A DNA stretch of 64,000 nucleotides, from NCBI RefSeq assembly GCF_000337515.1, contig NZ_AOIQ01000014.1, positions 356,903-420,902 on the forward strand. Reading direction: 5' to 3'. The number at the start of each line of letters is the position of its first letter. Position 1 is the stretch's first letter. Below are positions 42,804-52,088 of the stretch, piece by piece. Below the pieces are notes generated by a model, which had not been told where the DNA came from, ran no database searches, and was given only the letters and a program-made list of their open reading frames with translations. The position numbers were made by a program, and so were the translations under genes. The stretch comes from Halovivax asiaticus JCM 14624. GTDB taxonomy: Archaea > Halobacteriota > Halobacteria > Halobacteriales > Natrialbaceae.

Positions 42804-44783
42804 TCACCGCGACTGCGCCGACTCGTCACCGTCGACGGTTGCGTCCAAGTCGGCCGCGACGCGTTCGACAAGGTCGGTGTCGTACGCTTGCCGGGCGCTC
42901 TCGACCGAAAGCAGCCCATCGGCGAGATCGCGTCGGAGCGCATCCGGGTCGCGGTCGGCGGGGTCGCCGTACCCGCCGCCACCCGGCGTCCGGATGCTGA
43001 CGACGTCGCCGGCGTCTAGGTGCTGCGTGCACTTCGCCGGGAGCGCCTCGGTACGTTCGTCGGGTCCGTCGACGTCGTCCGCGTCGCTCTGATGGACCGC
43101 GGCTCTGTACAGCACGTCCTCACCAGGCGCACCGCTTTCGCCGCCTGCGACGCCGTACGGGGCGTGCGTTCGGCGGTCGGCGAGCAGGCTGAACGCCACC
43201 CCGGTCGATCCTGTGGCCCGGACGCGAATGTCTCGTCGAAGGCCGAGGCCGCCACGGAACTCGCCCGCACCGCCGGTGTCCGGCCGGTAGGCGTAGCGCT
43301 CGACGGAGAGCGGGTAGGCGGTTTCTAGCACCTCCGCCGGCGTATTCATCGTGTTCGACATGTGGACGTGGACGCCGTCCATCCCGTCGCCGCTCGCGTG
43401 CGCGCCGAAGCCGCCTCCGCCGGTCTCGTAGAAGGCGTAGGGGTCGTCGGTCCGCGGGTCGATGCCGCCAAACGTGACGTTGTTCATCGTTCCCTGGCCC
43501 GCCGCGAGTGCTCGTTCCGGCGCGATTTCGGCGAGGGCACCCAGGACGACGTCGGTCACGCGCTGGGAGGTCTCCAGGTTGCCGCCGACGACCGCGGCCG
43601 GCGGTTCGGCGTCGACGACGGACCCGTCGGGCGTCTCGATCTCTATCGGCCGGTACGCGCCCGCGTTCGCGGGAATCTCGGGATCGGTCACGCAGCGCAC
43701 CGCGTAGTACGTCGCCGACGCCGTGACCGCGAAGACGGCGTTGATCGGGCCCGCGGTCTGGGCGTCCGTCCCGTCGAAGTCGACGGTGAGCGCGTCGCCG
43801 TCGATCGTCACGCTCGCCTCGATCCGGACATCCTCGCTGGCGCGGCCGTCGTCGTCCAGCACGTCGGCGTAGCCGTAGGTGCCGTCGGGCAGGTCCGTGA
43901 TCGCCGCGCGCATCCGTTTTTCGGCGTAGTCCTGGACGGCGTCGACGGCGGTTCGCAGCGTGCCGACGCCGTGGTCGCCCACGAGATCGAGCAGTCGCCT
44001 CCGGCCGGTCTCGTTGGCCGCGTGCTGGGCGCGCAGGTCGCCCCGGCGCTCGTCGGGCGTCCGCACGTTCGCGAGGAGCAGTTCGACCGTGTCCGTGACG
44101 ACGTCGCCGCCGTCGTAGAGCTTCACCGGCGGGATCCGCAACCCTTCCTGATAGATCTCCGTCGAGTCGGCCGCGACGCTGCCCGCCCGGGCGCCCCCGA
44201 TATCGGCGTGGTGGGCGCGGTTGGCCGCGAAGCCCAGGAGTTCCAGGTCGTCCGTGACGGGTTCGTCGTCAGCACTTCTTCCGACCGAATCGGCCGTGAC
44301 CGCGCCGTCTGTCCCCTCGTCGTCGACGAAGATCGGCGTCACGAGCGTGAGGTCGGGCAGGTGGGCGCCGCCGCGGAACGGGTCGTTGAGGACGACGGCG
44401 TCGCCGGGCGAGAGCGTCTCCGGCGGGAAGCGCTCCAGCGCGGCCGCGACGGAGAAGGGCATCGCGCCGAGGTGGACGGGCATCGTCTCGGCCTGGCTCA
44501 GCATCTCGCCGTCGGCGTCGAACAGCGCGCACGAGCAGTCCTTACGTTCCGTGATGTTCGGCGAGTAGCCCGTCCGGACCAGGTTGGCGTTCATCTCCTC
44601 GGCGACCGCGGCGAAGGCGTTTCGAAGGACTTCGAGCGTGATCGGGTCGATGTTGTCGCGGTCGGGGTCGGTCCGCTCACCGTCGCCGCCGGTGGGGCCC
44701 CGACCGCCGCTCCCACCGAGACCGTCTCGCTTGCCGTCACCGCCGGTGCCACCTGCTGCCCTCGGATCGGATTCGTCGCTCAT
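42804..44783 (-). CDS. hyuB: Hydantoinase/oxoprolinase subunit B (HyuB)
   Basis: 659 residues. After an acidic Gly-rich leader of about 45 residues, the family begins at 'DPITLEVLRNAFAAVAEEMNANLVRTGYSPNITERKDCSCALFD' and continues with 'VVLNDPFRGGAHLPDLTLV', 'HHADIGG', 'TNMA/GQGTMNNVTFGG', 'GGGGFGAHASGDGMDGVHVHMSNTMNTPAEVLE' and 'TPGGGGYGDP' near the end. With HyuA it should hydrolyse a cyclic amide (hydantoin, 5-oxoproline or acetone-carboxylase-like substrate) at the cost of ATP. Its ATG overlaps the hyuA stop (ATGA). The actual substrate cannot be told. Confidence 0.93.
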   Translation of the reverse strand: MSDESDPRAAGGTGGDGKRDGLGGSGGRGPTGGDGERTDPDRDNIDPITLEVLRNAFAAVAEEMNANLVRTGYSPNITERKDCSCALFDADGEMLSQAETMPVHLGAMPFSVAAALERFPPETLSPGDAVVLNDPFRGGAHLPDLTLVTPIFVDDEGTDGAVTADSVGRSADDEPVTDDLELLGFAANRAHHADIGGARAGSVAADSTEIYQEGLRIPPVKLYDGGDVVTDTVELLLANVRTPDERRGDLRAQHAANETGRRRLLDLVGDHGVGTLRTAVDAVQDYAEKRMRAAITDLPDGTYGYADVLDDDGRASEDVRIEASVTIDGDALTVDFDGTDAQTAGPINAVFAVTASATYYAVRCVTDPEIPANAGAYRPIEIETPDGSVVDAEPPAAVVGGNLETSQRVTDVVLGALAEIAPERALAAGQGTMNNVTFGGIDPRTDDPYAFYETGGGGFGAHASGDGMDGVHVHMSNTMNTPAEVLETAYPLSVERYAYRPDTGGAGEFRGGLGLRRDIRVRATGSTGVAFSLLADRRTHAPYGVAGGESGAPGEDVLYRAAVHQSDADDVDGPDERTEALPAKCTQHLDAGDVVSIRTPGGGGYGDPADRDPDALRRDLADGLLSVESARQAYDTDLVERVAADLDATVDGDESAQSR

Positions 44784-46882
44784 GCGTTTTCCTCCATGAC
44801 GATGGTGCCGTACCCGTCGACAGTCGCGCGCCAGCCGGGGCGGACGACCACCGTGCTCTCCGGTCCGTCGACGATCGCGGGGCCGGTGACGTCGCTCCCC
44901 ACGCTGAGCGCGGGGCGGTCGTACACCGGCGTCTCGCGGGTCGTCCCGTCGAAGACGACCGATCGCGTCCCGTGGACCGCCTGGTCCGCGTCCGAACCGG
45001 TTCCCTCGGCCGCCGAGAGCCTCGGTGGCTCGACGACGGCTCGGACGCGCGCCCGGACGGTGACCAGTTCGACGGGTTCGTCGGGCGAGGCGTGCCCGTA
45101 GCGTCGCTCGTGGGCCGCGTGGAACGCCTCGACGGCGTCGGTGAGCGTCTCGTCCGTGACCGGCCCCTCGGGCAGGTCGACCGTGAGATCGAACGACTGG
45201 CCGGCGTAGCGCAGGTCGATCGAGCGCTCGACGACGATCGAGTCGGTTGTGGCGTCTAGCTGCGCCCACCCCTCGTCTTCGAAGTCGGCGAGGGCGGTTT
45301 CGATCGCGCCCGGGTCGACGGCCGCGAGCGGGCGGACCATCGACGCGCTTCGCTCGACGAGCCGATCACTGACCAGCAACCCGAGCGCCGAGAGCACCCC
45401 GGCCGTTCGGGGGACGAGTACTCGCGGGATGGACAGGGACTCGGCGAGTGCCGCCGCGTGGGCCGGTCCCGCGCCGCCGTAGGCGACCAGCCCGAAGTCG
45501 CGCGGATCGTGGCCCGCTTCGACGCTGACGACCCTGAGCGCCCGCTCCATGCTCGCGTTCGCGACGTCGAGGATGCCCTCGGCGGCCTCGGGGACCGAGA
45601 GGCCGAGCGGCTCGGCGACGTGTTCGGCCACCGCGGCTTCGACGGCGTCCCGATCGATACCCGCGGTCCCGGGGTCGTCCGCGTCGCGATCCAGGAAGCG
45701 GGCCGGATCGAGCCGGCCGCACAGGACCTGCGCGTCGGTCACCGTCGGCTGCGTGCCGCCGCGGCCGTAGCAGACCGGGCCCGGCTCAGCGCCGGCCGAT
45801 CGCGGGCCGACGCGGAGGGCGCCGCCGTCGTCGACCCACGCGATCGAGCCGCCGCCCGCGCCGATGGTATGGACGTCGATCGATGGCACGGCGACCGGAT
45901 ACTCTCCGATCTCGAGGCCGGTCGTGACCGTCGGTTCGCCGTCTCTGACCAGCGAGACGTCGCAGGAGGTGCCGCCCATGTCCATCGTGATGACGTTGCC
46001 CTCGCCGCGGAGCCCGGCGACGTGGGCCGCCCCGCGGACGCCCGCTGCGGGCCCGGAGAGCAGGGTATTGACGGGCCGCGTCCGGGCGCGATCGGCGCCG
46101 ATCGTCCCGCCGTTCGACTGCATGATGCGAAGGGCGGGCTCGATCCCGCGATCGGCGACGGCTTCCTCCAACCGCCCGACGTAGGCGTCCATGACGGGCT
46201 TGAGCGCCGCGTTCAGCGCCGTCACCAGCGTCCGCTCGTACTCCCTGATCTCGGGCCGGACGTCGCTCGACAGCGAGAGGGAGACCGGCGAATCGCCGCT
46301 CTCGTCGACGGTATCGTCGTCACCGCCGAGCTCGTCTTCGAGAATCTCCGCGACCCGGCGCTCGTGGGTGTCGTTCTCGAACGCGAAGAGCAGCGAGACG
46401 GCGATACTCTCGATTTCCGCGGGGAGCTCGTCGGCGACCGCGCGGACGGACGCCTCGTCGAGCGGCGTCCGTACCTCGCCGCGTTCGTCGAGACGCTCGG
46501 TCACCTCGAAGCGGCGGCGCCGGGGGACGACCGGCTCCGGTTTCGACACGGTGTAGTCGTAGATGTCGGGGCGATCCTGTCGCCCGATCGCCAGCGCGTC
46601 GCGAAAGCCCTCGGTGGTCACGAGCGCCACGTCGGCCCAGTCACGTTCGAGGACGGCGTTCGTCGCCACGGTCGTCCCGTGGGCCAGATCGGCGACGCCA
46701 GCGACGGCGTAGCCGGCGGCGTCGCGGCTCAGTTCGAGGCCGTCGACGACGCCCTCGTCCGGCGCGTCGGGCGTCGACGGCGTCTTCGTGACGGTGAGCT
46801 CGCCGTCGCGAACCGCCACGACGTCGGTGAACGTCCCGCCGACGTCGACGCCGATCCGGACGCCGGGCGATGATTCTGTCAT
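44780..46882 (-). CDS. hyuA: Hydantoinase/oxoprolinase subunit A (HyuA), ATP-binding
   Basis: A 700-residue ASKHA-fold subunit. 'VRIGVDVGGTFTDVVAV' is the N-terminal phosphate loop, 'HGTTVATNAVLER' follows, 'MQSNGGTIGADRARTRPVNTLLSGPAAGVRGAAHVAG' and 'NVITMDMGGTSCDVSLV' form the second phosphate loop, and 'GAGGGSIAWVD' and 'YGGAGPAHAAALAE' complete the site. It is coupled to hyuB by a four-base overlap. The sulfatase gene lies 98 bp upstream on the same strand. The longest frame is 41 codons longer, but 'MTESSPGVRIGVDVGG' is the sensible start. All active-site motifs are intact. Confidence 0.94.
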   Translation of the reverse strand: MTESSPGVRIGVDVGGTFTDVVAVRDGELTVTKTPSTPDAPDEGVVDGLELSRDAAGYAVAGVADLAHGTTVATNAVLERDWADVALVTTEGFRDALAIGRQDRPDIYDYTVSKPEPVVPRRRRFEVTERLDERGEVRTPLDEASVRAVADELPAEIESIAVSLLFAFENDTHERRVAEILEDELGGDDDTVDESGDSPVSLSLSSDVRPEIREYERTLVTALNAALKPVMDAYVGRLEEAVADRGIEPALRIMQSNGGTIGADRARTRPVNTLLSGPAAGVRGAAHVAGLRGEGNVITMDMGGTSCDVSLVRDGEPTVTTGLEIGEYPVAVPSIDVHTIGAGGGSIAWVDDGGALRVGPRSAGAEPGPVCYGRGGTQPTVTDAQVLCGRLDPARFLDRDADDPGTAGIDRDAVEAAVAEHVAEPLGLSVPEAAEGILDVANASMERALRVVSVEAGHDPRDFGLVAYGGAGPAHAAALAESLSIPRVLVPRTAGVLSALGLLVSDRLVERSASMVRPLAAVDPGAIETALADFEDEGWAQLDATTDSIVVERSIDLRYAGQSFDLTVDLPEGPVTDETLTDAVEAFHAAHERRYGHASPDEPVELVTVRARVRAVVEPPRLSAAEGTGSDADQAVHGTRSVVFDGTTRETPVYDRPALSVGSDVTGPAIVDGPESTVVVRPGWRATVDGYGTIVMEENA

Positions 46883-46980
46883 AGCACTCGCTTGCAGCGA
46901 CCGGGGCATAATGGTTGGCGAGGCGGCAGGCGGGAGACGAGGGAGGACGAATCCTTCCGCGAATGCGTGGTGGTACGTCG

Positions 46981-48450
46981 CTACGAGAACGTCTTCGGCA
47001 CCCACGTCCGGTACGGATCGTCGGTCGCGTCCATCCAGGCGACGAGTCGGTCGGCCAGCTCCCGGCGGACGTCGGCGTAATCCGGGTGGTCGATCAGGTT
47101 CTGGAGCTGGGCCGGGTCGGCCTCGCGGTCGTAGAGTTCGTTCACGTCGGGGCCGTTGTAGACAAACGTGTAGCGTTCCGTGCGGACCAGTCGTTGGGTG
47201 TAGAGGCCGAATTCCTCGCCGGAGTACTGGCCGAAGGTGGAGTCGGGCCAGGCGTGCGGTCGCCGGCCGGAGAGCAGCGGAACGAGACTTCGGGCGTGGA
47301 ACGATTCGGGGACCGAGACGTCGGCGAGTTCGCAGAACGTCGCCGCGAGGTCGTGTACGTGGACGGGTGCCTCGCAGGTCGTCCCCGGCTCGATCTCGCC
47401 GGGCCAGCGGACCTGCAGCGGGATCCGGTAGGTGTCGTCGTACATCAGCGGCCCCTTGTTGAACTGGCGGTGCCCGCCGACGAAGTCGCCGTGATCGGCC
47501 GTGTGGACGACGACGGTGTCGTCTTCGAGTCCGTGGTCGGCGAGTGCGTCTATGACACGACCGAACTCGTCGTCGATGAGCGAGACGAACCCCCAGTACT
47601 TTGCAAGCACCTCGCGCCAGGTCTCCCGGTCGAAGTCCGCGACCCCTCGATAGCGGAGGAACTGCTCGTGTGCCCGGGGCTTCCCGTCGAACGTCTCGGC
47701 GTAACTCGCCGGCAGGGAGACGTCGGCCGGGTCGTACATCGAGGCGTAGGGCTCCGGGATCACGTACGGATGGTGCGGGCCGTAGAAATCTGCCCGGTGG
47801 AAGAACGGCCGGCCGGCGTCAGCGTCGCCGTCTCCGGACCGGTCGACGTCGCCCTCCGCGTGAGCGTCGATCGCTTCGATCGTCCGGTCGGCGAGAAAGT
47901 GCGCTCGTGTCGCCTCGATGGGGACCGGGGTCGTCGCCGCGACGAGCGTGCCGTCCTCGCCGGCGGTGTAGATCGCGTCCGAGAACTCGATCTCGCCCAG
48001 CGGGAGGCCCCGTTCCTCGCGGTAGCGTGCGAAGGCGTCGTCCAGCGCGTCGTCGTGGTGGTCGTCGCTCCCGCCGCGGTAGGCGAAGCCGAATTTCTCG
48101 GGCGTCGCCTCGTGCCCGACGTGCCACTTCCCGGTGTAGGTGAGGGCGTATCCCGCCTCGGCGAGGCGCTGGGAGAACGTCGGGATCTCAGGATCCAGGT
48201 TCGACCGGATCGCGTCGGCCTCGTGGTGGTTGTTCAGCATGCCGTGGCCGTGGGGAAACTGGCCGGTGAGCAGCGAGGCCCGTGCGCTCGTACAGATGCT
48301 CGTCGGCGTCGTCGCGTTCGTAAAGCGCATTCCTGCTGCGGCGAGGCGGTCCATCGCGGGCGTCTCGACGAGCGGTCCGTCGGGCGCGGAGACGTCGTAG
48401 CGCTCCTGATCGGTGAGCGCGAGCAGGATGTTCGGCGGCGCGTCGGCCAT
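46981..48450 (-). CDS. Formylglycine-type sulfatase
   Basis: A 489-residue hydrolase of sulfate esters. 'NILLALTDQERYD' provides the first metal acid. 'TSICTSARASLLTGQFPHGHGM' is the maturation motif, with Cys53 and Arg57 (C-x-S-x-R type), so it needs conversion of Cys to formylglycine. 'YTGKWHVGHE', 'HTADHGDFVGGHRQFNKGPLMYDD' and 'IPLQVRWPG' complete the metal site. No signal peptide is evident, so it acts in the cytosol or exports by other means. No formylglycine-generating enzyme gene is in this window. It is on the same strand as hyuA, 98 bp upstream, a possible catabolic operon. Confidence 0.9.
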   Translation of the reverse strand: MADAPPNILLALTDQERYDVSAPDGPLVETPAMDRLAAAGMRFTNATTPTSICTSARASLLTGQFPHGHGMLNNHHEADAIRSNLDPEIPTFSQRLAEAGYALTYTGKWHVGHEATPEKFGFAYRGGSDDHHDDALDDAFARYREERGLPLGEIEFSDAIYTAGEDGTLVAATTPVPIEATRAHFLADRTIEAIDAHAEGDVDRSGDGDADAGRPFFHRADFYGPHHPYVIPEPYASMYDPADVSLPASYAETFDGKPRAHEQFLRYRGVADFDRETWREVLAKYWGFVSLIDDEFGRVIDALADHGLEDDTVVVHTADHGDFVGGHRQFNKGPLMYDDTYRIPLQVRWPGEIEPGTTCEAPVHVHDLAATFCELADVSVPESFHARSLVPLLSGRRPHAWPDSTFGQYSGEEFGLYTQRLVRTERYTFVYNGPDVNELYDREADPAQLQNLIDHPDYADVRRELADRLVAWMDATDDPYRTWVPKTFS

Positions 48451-48659
48451 CGGGCGGCGTACACCGACGGCAGTGATAATGGTGGGGTGCGAGCGAACTG
48501 CGGATCCTCGTGACCGAACCGTTCGAATCCGGTAGTCTCGGTCGCGGTTCGTCGCGGGCGGAAGGATTAGGACAGTTCGGTCAGATTACTCGGCTAAAAA
48601 TGCCTGTCCCAGTACACCCTTCGACTGACCGCCTTCGGCTCGCTATGTGGTGGTAAGCC

Positions 48660-48869
48660 GTGACTACTGCCTACTGTGCGGTCTGTGGCTGGTCCCACGA
48701 AACGGGGCCGGAGACGACCCGCTCCGACCTGAACAGAGCGATGATCGACCACCACGTCGAGACGGGCCACACGCCGATCGAGACGGACGAGGCGACGCCG
48801 CGTGCTAAACCGGCAACCGCCGCAGCCGAACCGGACGTCGAGTGGACGCCTGTCGAACGAGAGTTCTGA
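48660..48869 (+). CDS. Small putative zinc-finger protein, GTG start (69 aa)
   Basis: 'TTAYCAVCGWSHETGPETTRSDLNRAMIDHHVETGHTPIE' carries a Cys pair and a His cluster spaced like a C2H2-type finger (Cys6, Cys9 and two His about 20 residues on). The C-terminal half is Ala/Pro-rich and disordered. The start is GTG at 48660, since no ATG is available. Its end lies 18 bp from the convergent hisS stop. The role is unknown; DNA or protein binding is plausible. Confidence 0.6.
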   Translation: MTTAYCAVCGWSHETGPETTRSDLNRAMIDHHVETGHTPIETDEATPRAKPATAAAEPDVEWTPVEREF

Positions 48870-48886
48870 TATACGGTAGCGATCGA

Positions 48887-50209
48887 TCACTCGAAGTCGT
48901 CGATGCTCGGCCGCTCGCGCTCGCCGGGGAAGTCGTCGACGGGCGCGGTAACCTGGTCGCCGCTCTCCATGTCCTTGATCGTCACCTCGTCGTTCGCGAG
49001 GTCCTGTTCGCCGACGATGACGACCGTCTCGGCGTTGATCGAGTCGGCGTAGTTCATCTGGGCGCCGAAGGAGCGCCCGGCGACGTCGCCCTCGACGACG
49101 TGGCCGGCTGCCCGCAGCTCGCGGGCGATCCGGGCGGCCGTGGGGCGGGTGTCGCCGACCTGCAGGACGTAGTAGTCGGTCGCGAGTTCCTCGTCGGGCC
49201 AGACGCCGGCGCGCTGACAGAGCAGCGAGAGCGTCGCGTAGCCGGGTGCGACGCCGACGGCGGGCGTTGGCTGGCCGCCGTAGGACTCGATGAGGTCGTC
49301 GTAGCGACCGCCCCCGAAGATCGAGCGGGAGACCTCGCCGGTCGAGTCGAAGCACTCGAAGACGACGCCGGTGTAGTAGTCGAGGCCGCGGGCGGTGTCC
49401 AGCGAGACGGTGCAGTACTCGCGAGCGCCGAAGTCTTCGGCAGCAGCGAGGACGTTCTGAAGGTTGTCGACGGCCTCGGTCACCCGATCGGAGTCGGTGT
49501 GGGCGAGGACGGCGTCGAGGTCGTTTCGCTCGATCAGCGAGGCGAACTCCTCGGCCTGGTCGCCCGTGAGACCGGCGTTTTCCAGCAGCCTCAGGTACTC
49601 GGCACGGTCGACCTTCTCGGATTTGTCGACTGCGCGGATGCCGGCCTCGACGTCGATGTCGCCGGCTGCGTCCCCTGCCGTTCCTGCAGCGTACTCTTCG
49701 AAGAGCCCGCCAAGGATGTCGCGGTGAGAGATCCGGAAGTCGAAGTGCTCGCCGGTGAGTCCGAGGCTCGTCAGCGCGTCGGCCGCCCAGGCGAGGATCT
49801 CGGCGTCGGCTTCCGGCTCGCTGGAGCCGAAGATGTCGACGTTCGTCTGGTAGAACTCGCGCTGGCGGCCCTGCTGGACCTGCTCGTAGCGCCAGAAGGG
49901 TCGTGTCGAGAACCACTTGATCGGCTTCGAGAGCGCCTGCTGTTTCGCGACGACGAGCCGGGCGACGGTCGGCGTGAGCTCCGGCACCATCGTGACGTGC
50001 CGGCCGCCCTGATCCTCGAAGGCGTACAGCTCCTCGACGATGTCGTCACCGCTCTTGTCCGTCCAGATTTCGGCGCGTTCGAGCGCCGGCGTTCCGATCT
50101 CACGGAAGCCGTAGCGTCGGGCGGTGCCTTCGAGCGCGTCGATGGTCTCCCGACGGGCGCCCATCTCCTCCGGATAGAAATCGCGGAAGCCCTTGATGTG
50201 GTCGTACAT
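48887..50209 (-). CDS. hisS: Histidyl-tRNA synthetase
   Basis: A 440-residue class II synthetase that charges tRNA-His. Motif 1 lies in 'GFREIGTPALERAEIW', motif 2 in 'PIKWFSTRPFWRYEQVQQGRQREFYQTNVDIFG' and motif 3 in 'PAVGVAPGYATLSLL'. The His-binding 'RGLDYYTGVVFE' and the C-terminal anticodon domain ('YYVLQVGDTRPTAARIARELRAAGHVVEGD') are present. The Met before 'YDHIKGFRDFYPEE' is the start. It is divergent from the kinase gene with a 391-bp gap. It ends next to the small zinc-finger gene. Confidence 0.96.
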   Translation of the reverse strand: MYDHIKGFRDFYPEEMGARRETIDALEGTARRYGFREIGTPALERAEIWTDKSGDDIVEELYAFEDQGGRHVTMVPELTPTVARLVVAKQQALSKPIKWFSTRPFWRYEQVQQGRQREFYQTNVDIFGSSEPEADAEILAWAADALTSLGLTGEHFDFRISHRDILGGLFEEYAAGTAGDAAGDIDVEAGIRAVDKSEKVDRAEYLRLLENAGLTGDQAEEFASLIERNDLDAVLAHTDSDRVTEAVDNLQNVLAAAEDFGAREYCTVSLDTARGLDYYTGVVFECFDSTGEVSRSIFGGGRYDDLIESYGGQPTPAVGVAPGYATLSLLCQRAGVWPDEELATDYYVLQVGDTRPTAARIARELRAAGHVVEGDVAGRSFGAQMNYADSINAETVVIVGEQDLANDEVTIKDMESGDQVTAPVDDFPGERERPSIDDFE

Positions 50210-50600
50210 AGCGGCCCGTTCGCGCGGGGCGTACTTTGATGTGTCCACTCGGATCCGGCCTCGGTTGCCCGTCGAACGATGGTAGAGCACCGCGGTACCG
50301 GCCGCCGAACCGTCAGGCGAGGCAGTGGCGAGACGGCGAACGTGGGACCGTCGGAACAACGAGATTGGGACTGCCGAGATAGCGGGCGTGCGATCGGCGA
50401 GCTAAGAGGCCGTGGAACTGACGGGCGACAGGCGGGGTACTGCAGTGTGACTCGTTCCACCGAACAACCGGTTCGAATCACCACTCCTCATTTTCCCCTG
50501 GTGGAGTCGCTAATTCCAGTCGCTCGGCACGATTGGTTCGAACGGGCGGGGCGTGAGCACAGCCCGGAGATTCATTTAGTCCCGGTTCGAGACACAGTTT
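50210..50600. other. Divergent intergenic region hisS/histidine kinase
   Basis: No gene recognised; open frames here are shadows of the kinase or hisS in other frames. CATTTAG at about 50572-50578 is a TATA-like box 26 nt before the kinase GTG. The region must also hold the hisS promoter. Confidence 0.4.
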
Positions 50601-51635
50601 GTGAACGCGACGGTCGAGGAAGACGACTGGGTGGCGGACGTCGCCGAGCGATTGCCCTTCTCGCCGCTGTCGGCACTCGGACTCTTTCTCGCGATGATCA
50701 TCTCCGTTCGGACAGTCGTCGAGCAGACCACGTCGCAGGCCATCCTCGAAAGTATCGGCCCGCTGGCGGCCGCGACGGCGGTCGTGGTCGCCGATCGTTA
50801 TCTGGTCAGTCGGGACGTCGCGCCACGGGACCGACTGACCGTCTTCGCTTGGGGACTCAGCGGCTTTCTCGCGGCGGCGCTCGTGACTGCCCTGCACCTG
50901 CTGGTACTCAGCATGGAGGGTGTTGGGCCGCGAAATCCACTGTATCTGACGCTGTTGTCGGGAACGATCGGCGTCGCGGCGGGGAGCGTCGCCGGCTGGT
51001 ACGAGATCCGTCAGCGTGCCGCGGTTCGCGAGGCCCGCCGCCAGCGCGAACGCCTGGATCAATTCGCTTCCGTCGTCAGTCACGACCTCCGAAACCCGCT
51101 CTCGGTCGCCGACGGACGCCTGCAGGAGGCGTTCCGGACTGGCGACGCCGAACACCTCCACGTCGTCGACGAGTGCCTCGACCGGATGGACGAACTCATC
51201 GACGACAGCCTCTCGGTCGCCCGCAGCGGCTCCGAGGTGATCGACCCCGAACCCGTCCCGCTGGTCGACCTCGCCGCCTCCGCCTGGGACGCCGTCGATA
51301 CCGGCGACGCCACGCTCGAACTCGAGGGCGATCGCACGCTCCGCGTCGAGGAATCGCGCGCCCAGAGCCTCTTCGAGAACTGCTTTCGCAACGCTGTCGA
51401 GCACGGCGGGGCCGACACCGTCCGCGTCGGCCCGCTTCGAACCGGCTTCTACGTCGAAGACGACGGCACGGGCATTCCCGAGGACGTGCGCGACTCGCTC
51501 TTCCAGCAAGGCGTCTCGTCGAGCCAGGACGGATCGGGACTCGGGCTCGCCATCGTCCAGGCCGTCGCCGAAGCCCACGGCTGGGAGCCGACCGTGACCG
51601 AGAGTGACGAGGGCGGCGCCCGGTTCGAGTTCTGA
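50601..51635 (+). CDS. Membrane histidine kinase
   Basis: 344 residues. Four hydrophobic helices in residues about 20-130 form a membrane sensor ('ALGLFLAMIISVRTVV', 'LAAATAVVVADRYLV', 'LSGFLAAALVTALHLLVLS', 'LLSGTIGVAAGSVAGWYEIRQ'). The HisKA 'FASVVSHDLRNPLSVADG' has phosphoacceptor His161, and the ATPase domain has the N-box 'FENCFRNAVEHGG', G1 'VEDDGTGIPED' and G2 'SGLGLAIVQAVAEAHG'. All catalytic residues are present. No response regulator is adjacent, as is common in haloarchaea. GTG start with a TATA-like box 26 nt upstream; an alternative ATG would cut into the sensor. Confidence 0.92.
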   Translation: MNATVEEDDWVADVAERLPFSPLSALGLFLAMIISVRTVVEQTTSQAILESIGPLAAATAVVVADRYLVSRDVAPRDRLTVFAWGLSGFLAAALVTALHLLVLSMEGVGPRNPLYLTLLSGTIGVAAGSVAGWYEIRQRAAVREARRQRERLDQFASVVSHDLRNPLSVADGRLQEAFRTGDAEHLHVVDECLDRMDELIDDSLSVARSGSEVIDPEPVPLVDLAASAWDAVDTGDATLELEGDRTLRVEESRAQSLFENCFRNAVEHGGADTVRVGPLRTGFYVEDDGTGIPEDVRDSLFQQGVSSSQDGSGLGLAIVQAVAEAHGWEPTVTESDEGGARFEF

Positions 51636-51742
51636 GAAACCCGCTCGGAGGGTTCTCTTCCCCACTCGAACACAGCGGCTGAAACGGGGCTGAACTGTCA
51701 CTACGCACAGTTTGTCGGTCGACACTGGTCGACGCGCGCCTG

Positions 51743-51946
51743 TTAGTCGTCGAGATCGGCGTACTGTCGAACCAGTCCGCACTCGGGACAGCAAAACGAA
51801 TCGAGAGTCGCGTAATCCCCGAGACCGAGTCGCTTTAAAATCCCGCCGTCGCGCTTCGTTTTGACGTAGAGCGTGCCTGCCCCGTCCGTCGTGACGGTCG
51901 TCGGTTCCATCTCGACGGCACACGTTGGACACCGAGGATCGGTCAT
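51743..51946 (-). CDS. Small zinc-ribbon protein
   Basis: 67 residues: 'CPTCAVEMEPTTVTTDGAG...' and 'FCCPECGLVRQYADLDD' give two CxxC knuckles about 40 residues apart, a zinc ribbon widespread as small haloarchaeal proteins. Residues between them are beta-rich ('LYVKTKRDGGILKRLGLGDYATLDSF'). The frame is open to 52048, which would add a Gln/Asn/Arg-rich N-terminus. The Met before 'TDPRCPTC' is preferred, because it begins the ribbon and has an AT-rich box (TGTAAATG) about 30 nt upstream. The function is unknown. Confidence 0.68.
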   Translation of the reverse strand: MTDPRCPTCAVEMEPTTVTTDGAGTLYVKTKRDGGILKRLGLGDYATLDSFCCPECGLVRQYADLDD

Positions 51947-52088
51947 CGGTTGCCCGTTGTGTGCTTCACCATTTACATTTCCCCCTTCGGCCGACCGTCT
52001 CGCTTTCCGGTTCGGCTGCTGATTCGATTCGGCCATTGTCCCGCCCACGCGCTCGAATTCGCCCGTAGTGCCGGTGAGAGGTCACTAC

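Noticed and set aside
43362-45101. 579-codon plus-strand frame antisense to hyuA/hyuB
   Set aside because: Shadow of genes with intact family motifs and coupled overlap.
46915-48513. 532-codon plus-strand frame antisense to the sulfatase
   Set aside because: The sulfatase motifs on the other strand are complete; this frame is Val/Arg/Gly-rich noise.
48518-48536. GTTCGAATCC, resembling a tRNA T-loop
   Set aside because: No acceptor, D or anticodon arms can be formed upstream; no tRNA gene was recognised in the window.
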